Positions 44,901-53,535 of a DNA stretch of 64,000 bases are shown in pieces. How positions within the stretch are numbered: position 1 is the stretch's first letter; the number at the start of each line of letters is the position of its first letter. The translations under genes and the position numbers were made by a program. The notes under the pieces were generated by a model, which was not told the origin of the DNA, did not search any database, and saw only the letters and a program-made list of their open reading frames with translations. Origin of the DNA: Notoacmeibacter ruber (GTDB lineage Bacteria; Pseudomonadota; Alphaproteobacteria; Rhizobiales; Rhizobiaceae); assembly GCF_003668555.1 (NCBI RefSeq), contig NZ_RCWN01000001.1:2094501-2158500 (forward strand), given 5' to 3'.

Positions 44901-45179
44901 AATCTCGTCGTCTGGCCGAAAGTGATGGAAACATTCCGCAAGGCGGTCATGACGGCCCGTCTGATGGCGGTGGAAGGCTCGATCCAGAGGGATGCCGATG
45001 TGATCCATGTCGTCGCACGACGGTTGACCGACCGCAGCGACGCACTGGAACGGCTTTCAGAAGGACGGCTCGCAGCTCAGCTCTGCCGGGCCGATCATGT
45101 CACAAACCCGTTGCCACCCATGCAGATGCGCCACCCGCGCCAGGCACGCATCATTCCAAAATCCCGTGATTTCCATTGA
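41901..45179 (+). CDS. dnaE2: Error-prone DNA polymerase III alpha subunit DnaE2
   Basis: The 1092-residue protein has normal DnaE2 length. The PHP domain begins [23 protein letters not shown]. The polymerase active-site aspartates lie in [21 protein letters not shown], with [16 protein letters not shown] and later [16 protein letters not shown]. A C-terminal OB domain follows ([31 protein letters not shown]). It performs translesion synthesis with ImuA and ImuB after DNA damage. The operon is under the LexA site at 39747. The 256 bases after it hold no clear terminator. Confidence 0.97.
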   Translation: [1092 protein letters not shown]

Positions 45180-45435
45180 ACCGGAAAGCGTCACTTTCAC
45201 AAATCAGCGGCGTTGTGAAGATCATTGAATCCGTCCTTGAAGCCCCCGAGGAAAAAAACGGCTTTTGTGGATGGTGGATCAAGGAATCTCTGCCTTACCA
45301 AAGGGCATGACTTGTCATCAGCCCAATTCTGTCGTTTGTTGCACGCCAAGGCTGCGCCCTTCGAGCGATTACCGCCGGGGATGAGACGCGGCCCTTGCCA
45401 AGAAGCAAGATGTTCCAATTGGGAGATTCCATACG

Positions 45436-47040
45436 ATGAAACTCAGCCGTAAAGTTCTGGCAGCCACCGCTTTGTCCGCTGCCATGGCCGCCGGCTTGCC
45501 TCTGGCCGCCCAGGCCAAGACGCTCGTCTATTGCTCCGAAGGCTCGCCCGAAGGCTTCGACCCGGCTCTCTATACCGCCGGCACCACCTTCGATGCGTCC
45601 TCCAAGCCGGTCTATAACCGTCTGGTCCAGTTCAAACCCGGCACGACCGAGCTGGAAAACGGCCTCGCCGAAAGCTACGAGGTTTCCGACGACGGCCTGG
45701 AATACACCTTCCATCTTCGCCCAGGCGTGAAGTTTCATTCCACCGACTATTTTACGCCGAGCCGCGAATTCAACGCCGACGACGTGATTTTCTCCTTCGA
45801 GCGGCAGATGAATGAAGACAACCCTTTCCATCAGTATGTGGAAGGCGCGTCATGGGAATATTTCAACGGCATGAGCATGCCGGACCTCATCGAGTCGATC
45901 GAGAAGGTCGACGATATGACGGTGAAATTCACCCTCACCCGTCCGGAAGCGCCCTTCGTCGCCAACCTCGCCATGGATTTCGCGTCCATCCTGTCGAAGG
46001 AGTATTCCGACCAGCTGGCTGAAGCCGGTAATGAAGCGCAGCTCAATCAGCAGCCGATCGGCACCGGTCCGTTCCAGTTCGTTGCCTATCAGCCCGATGC
46101 CGTCATTCGCTACAAGGCCAACCCGGACTATTTCCGCGGCAAGCAGCCGATCGACGACCTCGTTTTCGCCATCACGACCGACACCTCGGTCCGCCAGCAG
46201 AAGCTGCAGGCCGGCGAATGCCAGATCATGCCCTATCCGAACCCGGCCGATATCGAGAGCCTGAAGTCGAACGACGACCTGACCGTGATGGAGCAGGAAG
46301 GGCTGAACGTCGGCTACATGGCCTACAACACCAAGATGGAGCCCTTCGACAAGCCAGAAGTGCGCAAGGCGCTCAATATGGCGATCAACAAGGAAGCCAT
46401 TCTCGACGTCGTCTTCCAGGGTGCCGGCGAGGCCGCGAAGAACCCGATCCCGCCGACAATGTGGTCCTACAACGAGGCGATCGAGGACGACGCATACGAT
46501 CCGGAGCAGGCCAAGAAGATGCTGCAAGAAGCCGGCGTCGAAAACCTTTCCATGAAGGTCTGGGCGATGCCGGTAGCCCGTCCGTACAACCCGAATGCCC
46601 GCCGCATGGCCGAGCTGATCCAGGAGGATTTCAGCAAGGTCGGCGTCGATGTGGAAATCGTCTCCTATGAATGGGGCGAGTATCTGGAACGTTCGAAGGC
46701 CGAAGATCGTGACGGTGCCGTCCTACTCGGTTGGACGGGCGACAATGGTGACCCGGACAACTTCCTCGCCGTTCTGCTTGGCTGCGATGCAGTCGGTGGC
46801 TCCAACCGCGCCCAGTGGTGCAATGAAGAGTTCAACGACCTGATCACCAAGGCCAAGTCCGGCACGCAGGAAGAGCGCGCCGAGCTCTACAAGCAGGCTC
46901 AGGAAGTCTTCAAACGGGAGGCGCCCTGGGCGACCATCGCTCACTCCGTGACGGTCATGCCGATGAGCAACAAGGTCACCGGCTATAAACAGGATCCGCT
47001 CGGAGGCCATGCTTTCGAGGGTGTGGATCTCGAAGACTAA
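45436..47040 (+). CDS. dppA: Dipeptide ABC transporter periplasmic binding protein
   Basis: The 534-residue protein is very similar to E. coli DppA along its length: AKTLVYCSEGSPEGFDPALYT directly after the signal peptide (residues 1-27, cleavage AQA), RPEAPFVANLAMDFASILSKEYSDQL, NECQ-like GECQIMPYPNPADI, and PNARRMAELIQEDF. It binds dipeptides in the periplasm and may also deliver haem or delta-aminolaevulinate as in enterobacteria. GGGAG lies upstream of the ATG. The upstream 256 bases show no regulator site I recognise. A GC-rich hairpin separates it from dppB. Confidence 0.95.
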   Translation: MKLSRKVLAATALSAAMAAGLPLAAQAKTLVYCSEGSPEGFDPALYTAGTTFDASSKPVYNRLVQFKPGTTELENGLAESYEVSDDGLEYTFHLRPGVKFHSTDYFTPSREFNADDVIFSFERQMNEDNPFHQYVEGASWEYFNGMSMPDLIESIEKVDDMTVKFTLTRPEAPFVANLAMDFASILSKEYSDQLAEAGNEAQLNQQPIGTGPFQFVAYQPDAVIRYKANPDYFRGKQPIDDLVFAITTDTSVRQQKLQAGECQIMPYPNPADIESLKSNDDLTVMEQEGLNVGYMAYNTKMEPFDKPEVRKALNMAINKEAILDVVFQGAGEAAKNPIPPTMWSYNEAIEDDAYDPEQAKKMLQEAGVENLSMKVWAMPVARPYNPNARRMAELIQEDFSKVGVDVEIVSYEWGEYLERSKAEDRDGAVLLGWTGDNGDPDNFLAVLLGCDAVGGSNRAQWCNEEFNDLITKAKSGTQEERAELYKQAQEVFKREAPWATIAHSVTVMPMSNKVTGYKQDPLGGHAFEGVDLED

Positions 47041-47048
47041 AACGAAAC

Positions 47049-47070
47049 GGCCGGGCCTCAGGGCCCGGCC
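47049..47070 (+). other. Intercistronic hairpin dppA-dppB
   Basis: GGCCGGGCC (47049-47057) and GGCCCGGCC (47062-47070) pair perfectly over 9 bases with a TCAG loop, 8 bases after the dppA stop. The T-run is too weak for a full terminator. It probably protects the dppA mRNA or attenuates transcription into dppB. Confidence 0.75.
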
Positions 47071-47088
47071 TCTTCCATCAGAACAGAC

Positions 47089-48093
47089 ATGCTACGCTTT
47101 TTCCTCAAGCGCTTCGGACTGCTGATCCCGACCTTTATCGGCGTTTCGATCGTCACTTTTGCATTCATTCGTCTCATTCCCGGCGATCCCATCCTGATGC
47201 TGGCTGGCGAGCGCGGTATGAGCGCGGAGCGCTATGCCGAACTGCGCGCGCTCTACGGCTACGACCAGCCGCTCTTCATGCAGTATTTCGACTATGTGTG
47301 GAGCGCCCTGCAGGGTGATCTCGGCACATCGGTCGTCACCAAGCGCCCGGTTCTGGAAGAGTTCTTCACGCTCTTCCCGGCCACGATCGAGCTGGCATTC
47401 GTCGCCATCATCATCGCGGTGGCCGTGGGCATCCCGGTCGGTGTGCTGGCCGCCGTGAAACGCGGCTCGTGGCTCGATCAAAGCCTGATGGGCGTAGCGC
47501 TAGTGGGCTACTCCATGCCGATCTTCTGGTGGGGCCTTCTGCTCATCATCCTGTTTTCCGGCATTCTTCAGTGGACGCCTGTCTCGGGCCGTATTTCGCT
47601 TCTCTATTTCTTCCCGCAGGTGACAGGTTTCATGCTGATCGACAGCCTGCTGTCGGGACAGGAGGGCGCGTTCCTTTCAGCGCTCAGCCATCTCATCCTG
47701 CCATCGGTCGTGCTGGCGACGATTCCGCTCGCGGTTATCGCGCGTCAGACGCGTTCGGCCATGCTCGAAGTTCTGGGTGAGGATTATGTCCGAACCGCAC
47801 GTGCCAAGGGGATGCCGCCCCGCCGCGTGATCGGCCTGCATGCGCTCAGAAATGCGCTCATTCCTGTCATCACCACCATTGGCCTGCAGGTAGGGGTGCT
47901 GCTCGCCGGCGCCATCCTGACGGAAACGATCTTTTCCTGGCCGGGCATCGGCAAGTGGATGGTCGATAGCGTTTTCAAGCGCGATTATGCCGTCGTTCAG
48001 GGTGGGCTGCTGCTGATCGCGGGCATCATCATGATCGTCAACCTGCTTGTCGACGTCGCCTATGGCCTCGTCAATCCACGTATCCGGCACTGA
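47089..48093 (+). CDS. dppB: Dipeptide ABC transporter permease
   Basis: The 334-residue inner-membrane protein is of DppB type: LRFFLKRFGLLIPTFIGVSIVTFAFIRLIPGDPI at the N-terminus, RYAELRALYGYDQPLFMQYFDYV, then the EAA-like loop TRSAMLEVLGEDYVRTARAKGMPPRRVIGLHALRNALIPVI and ILTETIFSWPGIGKWMVDSVFKRDY. It forms the channel with DppC. The spacing to dppC is 9 bases. Confidence 0.96.
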   Translation: MLRFFLKRFGLLIPTFIGVSIVTFAFIRLIPGDPILMLAGERGMSAERYAELRALYGYDQPLFMQYFDYVWSALQGDLGTSVVTKRPVLEEFFTLFPATIELAFVAIIIAVAVGIPVGVLAAVKRGSWLDQSLMGVALVGYSMPIFWWGLLLIILFSGILQWTPVSGRISLLYFFPQVTGFMLIDSLLSGQEGAFLSALSHLILPSVVLATIPLAVIARQTRSAMLEVLGEDYVRTARAKGMPPRRVIGLHALRNALIPVITTIGLQVGVLLAGAILTETIFSWPGIGKWMVDSVFKRDYAVVQGGLLLIAGIIMIVNLLVDVAYGLVNPRIRH

Positions 48094-48102
48094 GGAACCA
48101 TC

Positions 48103-49038
48103 ATGGTCCATGTCGAAGCTCAGGAAAGCGACGCGCATACCAAACCCGTCGGAGAGGTGACCGTCTGGTCCATCCGCCGGCAGCGGGCGCGCGAATTCTG
48201 GCATTATTTCTCTCGCAACAAGGGCGCCGTGATCGGCCTGATCGTCTTCGCGACCATCGTCCTGATCGCCATCTTTGCACCGTTGATCGCACCCTATGAT
48301 CCCGCCGCTCAGGACCGCGGTGCACTGCTCCTTCCGCCCTTCTGGCAGGAGGGAGGCACCAGCGCATATCTGCTGGGCACGGACGCGGTTGGCCGCGATC
48401 TGCTGTCACGCCTCATCTACGGCGCGCGCTTCTCGCTCTTTGTCGGGCTTTTCGTCGTCGCCCTCTCGGTTTCCGTCGGCGTCATCATCGGCCTGATCGC
48501 CGGATGGTTCGGCGGCTGGATCGATACCGCGATCATGCGGATCATGGATGTGATCCTGGCTTTCCCATCCCTTCTGCTGGCGCTCGTGCTTGTCGCCATT
48601 CTGGGACCGGGCCTCATCAATGCGATGATCGCCATCGCGCTCATCCTTCAGCCGCACTTTGTGCGTCTGACGCGCGGTTCCGTCCTGGCAGAAAAGAGAC
48701 GTGAATATGTGACGAGTGCCGAAGTGGCCGGCGCCGGGCCGCTTCGTCTGATGTTCGTCACCATTTTGCCGAACTGTCTGGCACCGCTGATCGTGCAGGG
48801 CACGCTCGCCTTTTCCAATGCCATTCTCGACGCTGCGGCGCTCGGCTTCCTTGGCATGGGCGCCCAGCCGCCCACACCGGAATGGGGCACCATGCTGGCC
48901 GAGGCCCGCGAATTCATTCTTCGCGCATGGTGGGTCGTCACCTTTCCGGGCCTCGCCATTCTCGCAACCGTCCTCGCCATCAATCTGATGGGCGATGGTT
49001 TGCGTGACGCCCTCGATCCCAAACTGCGGGAGAGCTGA
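48103..49038 (+). CDS. dppC: Dipeptide ABC transporter permease
   Basis: The 311-residue inner-membrane protein is of DppC type, with GAVIGLIVFATIVLIAIFAPLIAPYDP, LLGTDAVGRDLLSRLIYGARFSLFVGL, the coupling loop LAEKRREYVTSAEVAGAGPLRLMFVTILPN and GFLGMGAQPPTPEWGTMLAEAREFI. GAGGAACC precedes the ATG. It works with DppB, and energy comes from DppD and DppF. Confidence 0.96.
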   Translation: MVHVEAQESDAHTKPVGEVTVWSIRRQRAREFWHYFSRNKGAVIGLIVFATIVLIAIFAPLIAPYDPAAQDRGALLLPPFWQEGGTSAYLLGTDAVGRDLLSRLIYGARFSLFVGLFVVALSVSVGVIIGLIAGWFGGWIDTAIMRIMDVILAFPSLLLALVLVAILGPGLINAMIAIALILQPHFVRLTRGSVLAEKRREYVTSAEVAGAGPLRLMFVTILPNCLAPLIVQGTLAFSNAILDAAALGFLGMGAQPPTPEWGTMLAEAREFILRAWWVVTFPGLAILATVLAINLMGDGLRDALDPKLRES

Positions 49039-49042
49039 CGCC

Positions 49043-50065
49043 ATGGCTCTTCTTAACATTGAAAATCTCTCCGTCACCTTCGCCACGGCCTCCGGTCCGT
49101 TCCGTGCGGTCGACAACGTCTCGCTATCTTGCGACGGCGGCGACATTCTTTCGATCGTCGGGGAGAGCGGCTCCGGCAAGTCGGTCTCCATGCTGGCGCT
49201 GATGGGTCTTCTGCCCTTCACGGCCACGGTGACGGCCGACCGGCTGGAATTTGACGGCAATGATCTGCTGACGATGAAGACGCGCGAGCGCAGGAAGCTG
49301 CTTGGCCGTGACATCGCCATGATCTTTCAGGAGCCGATGAGCAGCCTCAATCCCTGCTTTACCGTCGGCTTCCAGATCGGTGAATCCCTGCGCAAGCATC
49401 TCGGCCTTGGTCGAACCGAACGCAAGGAGCGGACGATCGAACTTCTGTCGCTTGTCGGCATCCCTTCGCCCGAGACACGCCTGTCGCAATTTCCGCACCA
49501 GCTTTCCGGCGGCATGAGCCAGCGCGTCATGATCGCCATGGCGCTCGCCTGCGATCCGAAGCTCCTCATTGCCGACGAGCCGACCACCGCGCTCGACGTC
49601 ACCATCCAGGCACAGATTCTGGACCTGCTCGGAAATCTTCAGCGCGAACGCGGCATGGCGCTCATTCTGATTACCCACGATATGGGCGTCGTGGCCGAGA
49701 CGGCTCAGCGCGTTCACGTGCAATATGCAGGCCAGCGAGTCGAAGAGCAGGATGTACGCCCGCTCTTCGAAAACCCGCATCACCCCTACACGGCGGCACT
49801 GCTCTCCGCCCTGCCGGAGCGGGCCACGAAACATGGCCGTCTGCCTGCCATTCCCGGCAAGGTGCCGGGCGCCGATGACAGGCCGACCGGCTGCCTCTTC
49901 TCGCCCCGCTGTGCGTTCGCCACCGACCTTTGCCGGCGTACCGTCGAGCGACAGGGTACGGAATTCGGACATGCATTGTGCAACTATCCGCTGGAACAGG
50001 GCGTCCCGCGCGGGCACCCCTACCCCACGCCCGTTGGTCAGGCAATGGCGGAGTTGACGGAATGA
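49043..50065 (+). CDS. dppD: Dipeptide ABC transporter ATP-binding protein DppD
   Basis: The 340-residue ATPase starts at ATG 49043 with GGGAGAG upstream. It has Walker A GESGSGKSV, Q-loop IFQEPMSSLNP, signature LSGGMSQRV, Walker B LLIADEPTTALD and switch His in ITHDMGVV. The C-terminal oligopeptide-transporter motif with cysteines (GCLFSPRCAFATDLCR...CNYP) resembles the iron-sulphur or regulatory site seen in DppD/OppD types. The stop overlaps the dppF start (ATGA). Confidence 0.95.
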   Translation: MALLNIENLSVTFATASGPFRAVDNVSLSCDGGDILSIVGESGSGKSVSMLALMGLLPFTATVTADRLEFDGNDLLTMKTRERRKLLGRDIAMIFQEPMSSLNPCFTVGFQIGESLRKHLGLGRTERKERTIELLSLVGIPSPETRLSQFPHQLSGGMSQRVMIAMALACDPKLLIADEPTTALDVTIQAQILDLLGNLQRERGMALILITHDMGVVAETAQRVHVQYAGQRVEEQDVRPLFENPHHPYTAALLSALPERATKHGRLPAIPGKVPGADDRPTGCLFSPRCAFATDLCRRTVERQGTEFGHALCNYPLEQGVPRGHPYPTPVGQAMAELTE

Positions 50066-51090
50066 GCATGGCGCAAACCACCAGCGAAACACCGGTCCTT
50101 CGCACGCGCCACGTCGGCAGCGAAGAGCCCCTTCTGATCGCCCGCGACCTGAAGCAACGCTACGAAGTTGCCCGCGGTTTATTCCGCGAGAGTGGCACCG
50201 TTCACGCCGTGGATGGCGTCTCCTTCGATCTCTACGCCGGGCGGACGCTCGCGGTTGTCGGAGAAAGCGGCTGCGGCAAATCGACGCTTGGCCGTATGGT
50301 CACGATGATCGAGGCTCCGGCCGAAGGCAGCATCACCATCGACGGCAAGCCGCTCGACAGGTCTTCAGCGGAAATGCGCAAGGCGGTCCAGATCGTCTTC
50401 CAGAACCCTTATGGATCCCTCAATCCGCGTCAGAAGATCGGTGCGATCCTTGAAGAGCCTCTCAAGATCAATACCGATGACGATGCACCGACGCGCCAGC
50501 GCAAGGCAAAAGCCATGCTGGAACGCGTCGGCCTGCGCGCCGAGCACTATCAGCGCTTTCCGCACATGTTTTCGGGCGGCCAGCGCCAGCGCATCGCCAT
50601 CGCGCGCGCCCTCATGCTCAATCCGAAGGTGCTGGTCCTCGACGAGCCCGTCTCGGCACTGGACGTTTCCATCCAGGCTCAGGTCCTGAACATCCTGATG
50701 GATCTTCAGGATGAGTTCGGTCTCGCCTACCTTTTCATCAGCCATGACCTGTCCGTCGTCCGGCACATCGCCGACGAGATCATGGTCATGTATCTTGGCA
50801 AGCCGGTCGAGGTCGGTGAGGCCGAGACGGTCTTCAACCAGCCGCGCCATCCCTATACCGCCGCGCTGCTCTCCGCCACGCCGGTGGCCGATCCATTCGC
50901 GCAGAAGAACCGTATCCGTCTTGAGGGTGAATTGCCGTCTCCTCTCAATCCGCCGACCGGCTGCAACTTCAATCCGCGCTGCTTCAATGTGCTGGAGAAA
51001 TGCGGCAGCCAGGAGCCGCCATTGGAGCCTGTCGACGAACGTCTTTGCGCCTGCTTCAACCCCGTCACCGAGAAGGTGGAAGGGGCCTAG
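50062..51090 (+). CDS. dppF: Dipeptide ABC transporter ATP-binding protein DppF
   Basis: The 342-residue ATPase starts at ATG 50062 within the 4-base overlap with dppD. It has Walker A GESGCGKST, Q-loop VFQNPYGSLNPRQ, signature FSGGQRQR, Walker B LVLDEPVSALD, switch His ISHDLSVV, and the C-terminal cysteine motif GCNFNPRCFNVLEKC. It is the last gene of dppABCDF. The convergent guanine deaminase gene ends 20 bases away. Confidence 0.95.
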   Translation: MSMAQTTSETPVLRTRHVGSEEPLLIARDLKQRYEVARGLFRESGTVHAVDGVSFDLYAGRTLAVVGESGCGKSTLGRMVTMIEAPAEGSITIDGKPLDRSSAEMRKAVQIVFQNPYGSLNPRQKIGAILEEPLKINTDDDAPTRQRKAKAMLERVGLRAEHYQRFPHMFSGGQRQRIAIARALMLNPKVLVLDEPVSALDVSIQAQVLNILMDLQDEFGLAYLFISHDLSVVRHIADEIMVMYLGKPVEVGEAETVFNQPRHPYTAALLSATPVADPFAQKNRIRLEGELPSPLNPPTGCNFNPRCFNVLEKCGSQEPPLEPVDERLCACFNPVTEKVEGA

Positions 51091-51110
51091 CGAAACAAAG
51101 CGTTTCAGCT

Positions 51111-52487
51111 TCAGAGATCGTGGCCCGAACGTCGCTCTCCGCCGACCCAGACGGAAGCGATGTTTGCGCGGCTGGCATTGAACAGGATGGTCTGCAGGAT
51201 CTGGTCCCCCTCGTAGAGATCGGGCCAGAGGCGGATCGTCCCGCGCGGCGCGTCGGGATCAACCAGAATGGCGTCGAACTGCTGACCCACCTCGAAACTG
51301 CCGACCGGCAGGCCAACAGCGTGCCCTCCACCGGCCGTCGCCAGATGAAACGCCTCGCGAAAATCGATCCGCACATCGCCGCGCCGGGACCGCTCCTCCC
51401 GAGAAAGGGCAGGATCTGTGCCGCGTTCCAGAAGGCGGGCGCTGGAAACCGTGCTGCGCACGCTGTCGAACATGCTGGCTGAAGGGCCACCGGAAATATC
51501 GGTCCCGAGGCCGACCCTCAGGCCTTTCTGAAGCGCGGACTTCAGGGGGAAGACCGCGTCGGAGAAGTAGATATTGGAAAGCGCACAGTGCGCAATTGCC
51601 GACTGGCGCACCTTGATCTTCTCCATATCGCTTTCGGATATGAAGTTGCCATGCGCAAGAACGGTGCCGGATCGTAGAAGCCCGAATCTGTCAAGGCTCT
51701 CCGTATCCGTCATGCCGTGCCGCTCCAATACGTAGCCATGTTGCCAATCGCTCTCGGAACAATGGGTCTGCGTCGTGCAGTCATGTGCAGCGGCAAGCGC
51801 GCCGAGTTCGCCGAGAAGTTCATCGGTACAGGAAGGGATAAAGCGGGGCGTGACGATCGGTCTCACCCGCTCGTCCTTATTATCGGGATGCGACCGAATG
51901 TGTTCGATCAGCCCCGCAGTGCCGGTAAGCGCCTCCGCGACTCCGGCATCACGGTAGAAGTCCGGACATTCTTCGGGATTGTCCATTGCCACACGTCCGA
52001 CGAAGGCGCGTTGCCCCTTCTCGATGCAGAGGTCGGCCAGCAGACGGTTCGCATCATCGTGGATCGTGCCGAAATAGACCGCCGTCGTCGTCCCGGACGC
52101 CAGAAGGTCATCGACGAGTACGGTGTAGGACCGACGCGCGAAGGCGAGATCCGCATAGCGTGCCTCGAGCGGGAATGTATAGGTCTGCAACCAGACCTCC
52201 AACGGCACGTCGAGGGCGTTGCCGAGTTGCGGATATTGCGGGGCGTGAATGTGGAGGTCCACGAAGCCTGGCAGAAGGATTGCATCATCCGGCAAATCGA
52301 CAAGCGACTCGCTTTGGCGCGCCGATCTCAGCGTCTCCTCATAGGCATCATCTCCGGACCGTAAGACCGCCTCGATCATTCCATCGGCCCCGATCCGAAT
52401 CAGGGAATCATCGAAATGATCGATCTCGCCGCAGACGGGCGCGTGAAATCCGGTCGCCCGAAGAGTTTTGCCTCGAAGATTATTCAT
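51111..52487 (-). CDS. guaD: Guanine deaminase
   Basis: The 458-residue amidohydrolase has the metal ligands of the family: His-x-His in LPGFVDLHIHAPQY, a histidine in TTQTHCSESD, another in TVLAHGNFIS, and Asp in LGTDISGGPSASMFD. The stretch PQYPQLGNALDVPLEVWLQTYTFPLEARYAD is the guanine-specific signature. It converts guanine to xanthine and ammonia, feeding purine breakdown. No xanthine dehydrogenase genes are in the window. Together with dipeptide uptake it would help nitrogen scavenging, but the two are on opposite strands. Confidence 0.94.
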   Translation of the reverse strand: MNNLRGKTLRATGFHAPVCGEIDHFDDSLIRIGADGMIEAVLRSGDDAYEETLRSARQSESLVDLPDDAILLPGFVDLHIHAPQYPQLGNALDVPLEVWLQTYTFPLEARYADLAFARRSYTVLVDDLLASGTTTAVYFGTIHDDANRLLADLCIEKGQRAFVGRVAMDNPEECPDFYRDAGVAEALTGTAGLIEHIRSHPDNKDERVRPIVTPRFIPSCTDELLGELGALAAAHDCTTQTHCSESDWQHGYVLERHGMTDTESLDRFGLLRSGTVLAHGNFISESDMEKIKVRQSAIAHCALSNIYFSDAVFPLKSALQKGLRVGLGTDISGGPSASMFDSVRSTVSSARLLERGTDPALSREERSRRGDVRIDFREAFHLATAGGGHAVGLPVGSFEVGQQFDAILVDPDAPRGTIRLWPDLYEGDQILQTILFNASRANIASVWVGGERRSGHDL

Positions 52488-52698
52488 GATCCTGCGCGCT
52501 CGCTTTCAATAGACGGCACAAAAGCCTCTGGCGACAATAACCGCCTTCAACGCCCTTTTGCGAACCGTTCTTGTCGGAAAAGGTCAGTCTTTCGCTTTTT
52601 GAAAGCCGCCATTGGAGGGCCGCCCATCAAGCACTAGACCCTCAATCTCCATATTCCAGTGACAATTTCGCCACAGTCGAAACAAGCCACTGAAACGC

Positions 52699-52712
52699 TT
52701 GATCTAAATCAA
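52699..52712 (+). promoter_or_regulatory. FNR/FnrL-type site upstream of ompW
   Basis: TTGAT-CTAA-ATCAA is a perfect match to the FNR/FixK consensus half-sites, centred 72 bases before the ompW start codon. It suggests activation of ompW at low oxygen, as known for enterobacterial ompW. The rest of the 290-base gap shows no gene. Confidence 0.85.
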
Positions 52713-52777
52713 ATCATACGCCTCTCACAAGCCTAGCGTCCGGCCGTCGAAACACAAATGATTAGAGGGGTTTAATC

Positions 52778-53452
52778 ATGCTCTCCAAGACGCTCGCCCA
52801 AACCGGCATTGCCGCGCTTGGGCTTCTTCTCGCAGGCCCCGTTGCCCAGGCCGCAGATTACCAGGTTGTCGATTATACGGAAGCTCCGGTTGCTGCCAGC
52901 CGCTGGCAGGTCCGCGCACGCGCCGTCTTTGTCGGCGTCGAGGACGAAGGTGGTATTGACGATCTTGACGATTCCGAACTGGATTTTTCCGATACGGTCA
53001 TCCCTGAGATCGACATCTCCTACTTCTTCACGCCGAACATCGCGGCAGAACTTATTCTCGGAACGACCTATACCGACGTTTCGGAAGAAGGCCTCGGCCT
53101 TGGCGATGTTGGTAGCACGTGGGTCCTGCCCCCCACACTGCTCCTGCAGTATCACTTCACCAATTTCGGCAAGTTCCAGCCCTATGTCGGCGCCGGTATC
53201 AACTACACGATCTTCTATGAAGAAGAAGGCGAAGGTGCGCTTGCTTCCATGGATATCGACGATGCCTTCGGTGCTGCCGTGCAGGTCGGCTTCGACTACA
53301 TGGTCAACGACCATTGGGGCGTGAACTTCGACGTCAAGAAGCTGTTCCTGGAAACCGAGTGGGAAGCCACGACCGTTGCAGGCGACGAGCTGACCGGCGA
53401 CGCCAACATCAATCCTTGGCTGATCGGCGCGGGCGTCACCTACCGCTTCTAA
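52778..53452 (+). CDS. ompW: OmpW-family outer-membrane protein
   Basis: The 224-residue protein has a signal peptide (residues 1-26, cleavage AQA) and an eight-stranded barrel pattern of alternating hydrophobic residues: WQVRARAVFVGV, VIPEIDISYFFTPNIAAELILG, PPTLLLQYHFTNFGKFQPYVGAGINYTIFYEEE, FDYMVNDHWGVNFDVKKLFL, and the terminal GAGVTYRF ending in Phe. OmpW forms a narrow hydrophobic channel. GAGGGG lies upstream of the ATG. A strong terminator follows. Confidence 0.95.
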   Translation: MLSKTLAQTGIAALGLLLAGPVAQAADYQVVDYTEAPVAASRWQVRARAVFVGVEDEGGIDDLDDSELDFSDTVIPEIDISYFFTPNIAAELILGTTYTDVSEEGLGLGDVGSTWVLPPTLLLQYHFTNFGKFQPYVGAGINYTIFYEEEGEGALASMDIDDAFGAAVQVGFDYMVNDHWGVNFDVKKLFLETEWEATTVAGDELTGDANINPWLIGAGVTYRF

Positions 53453-53487
53453 GCGGGGACGAGCCTGCAGTAGAGACTACGATAGCT

Positions 53488-53535
53488 ACCCCACTGGGCC
53501 TGGTCGGAGATCAGGCCCAGTGGGGTTTTCTCTTT
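53488..53535 (+). terminator. Rho-independent terminator of ompW, shared with the next coding region
   Basis: ACCCCACTGGGCCTG (53488-53502) pairs perfectly with CAGGCCCAGTGGGGT (53512-53526) over 15 bases, followed by TTTTCTCTTTT. The right arm also encodes the last residues of the convergent enoyl-CoA hydratase, whose stop is at 53511. Confidence 0.92.
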
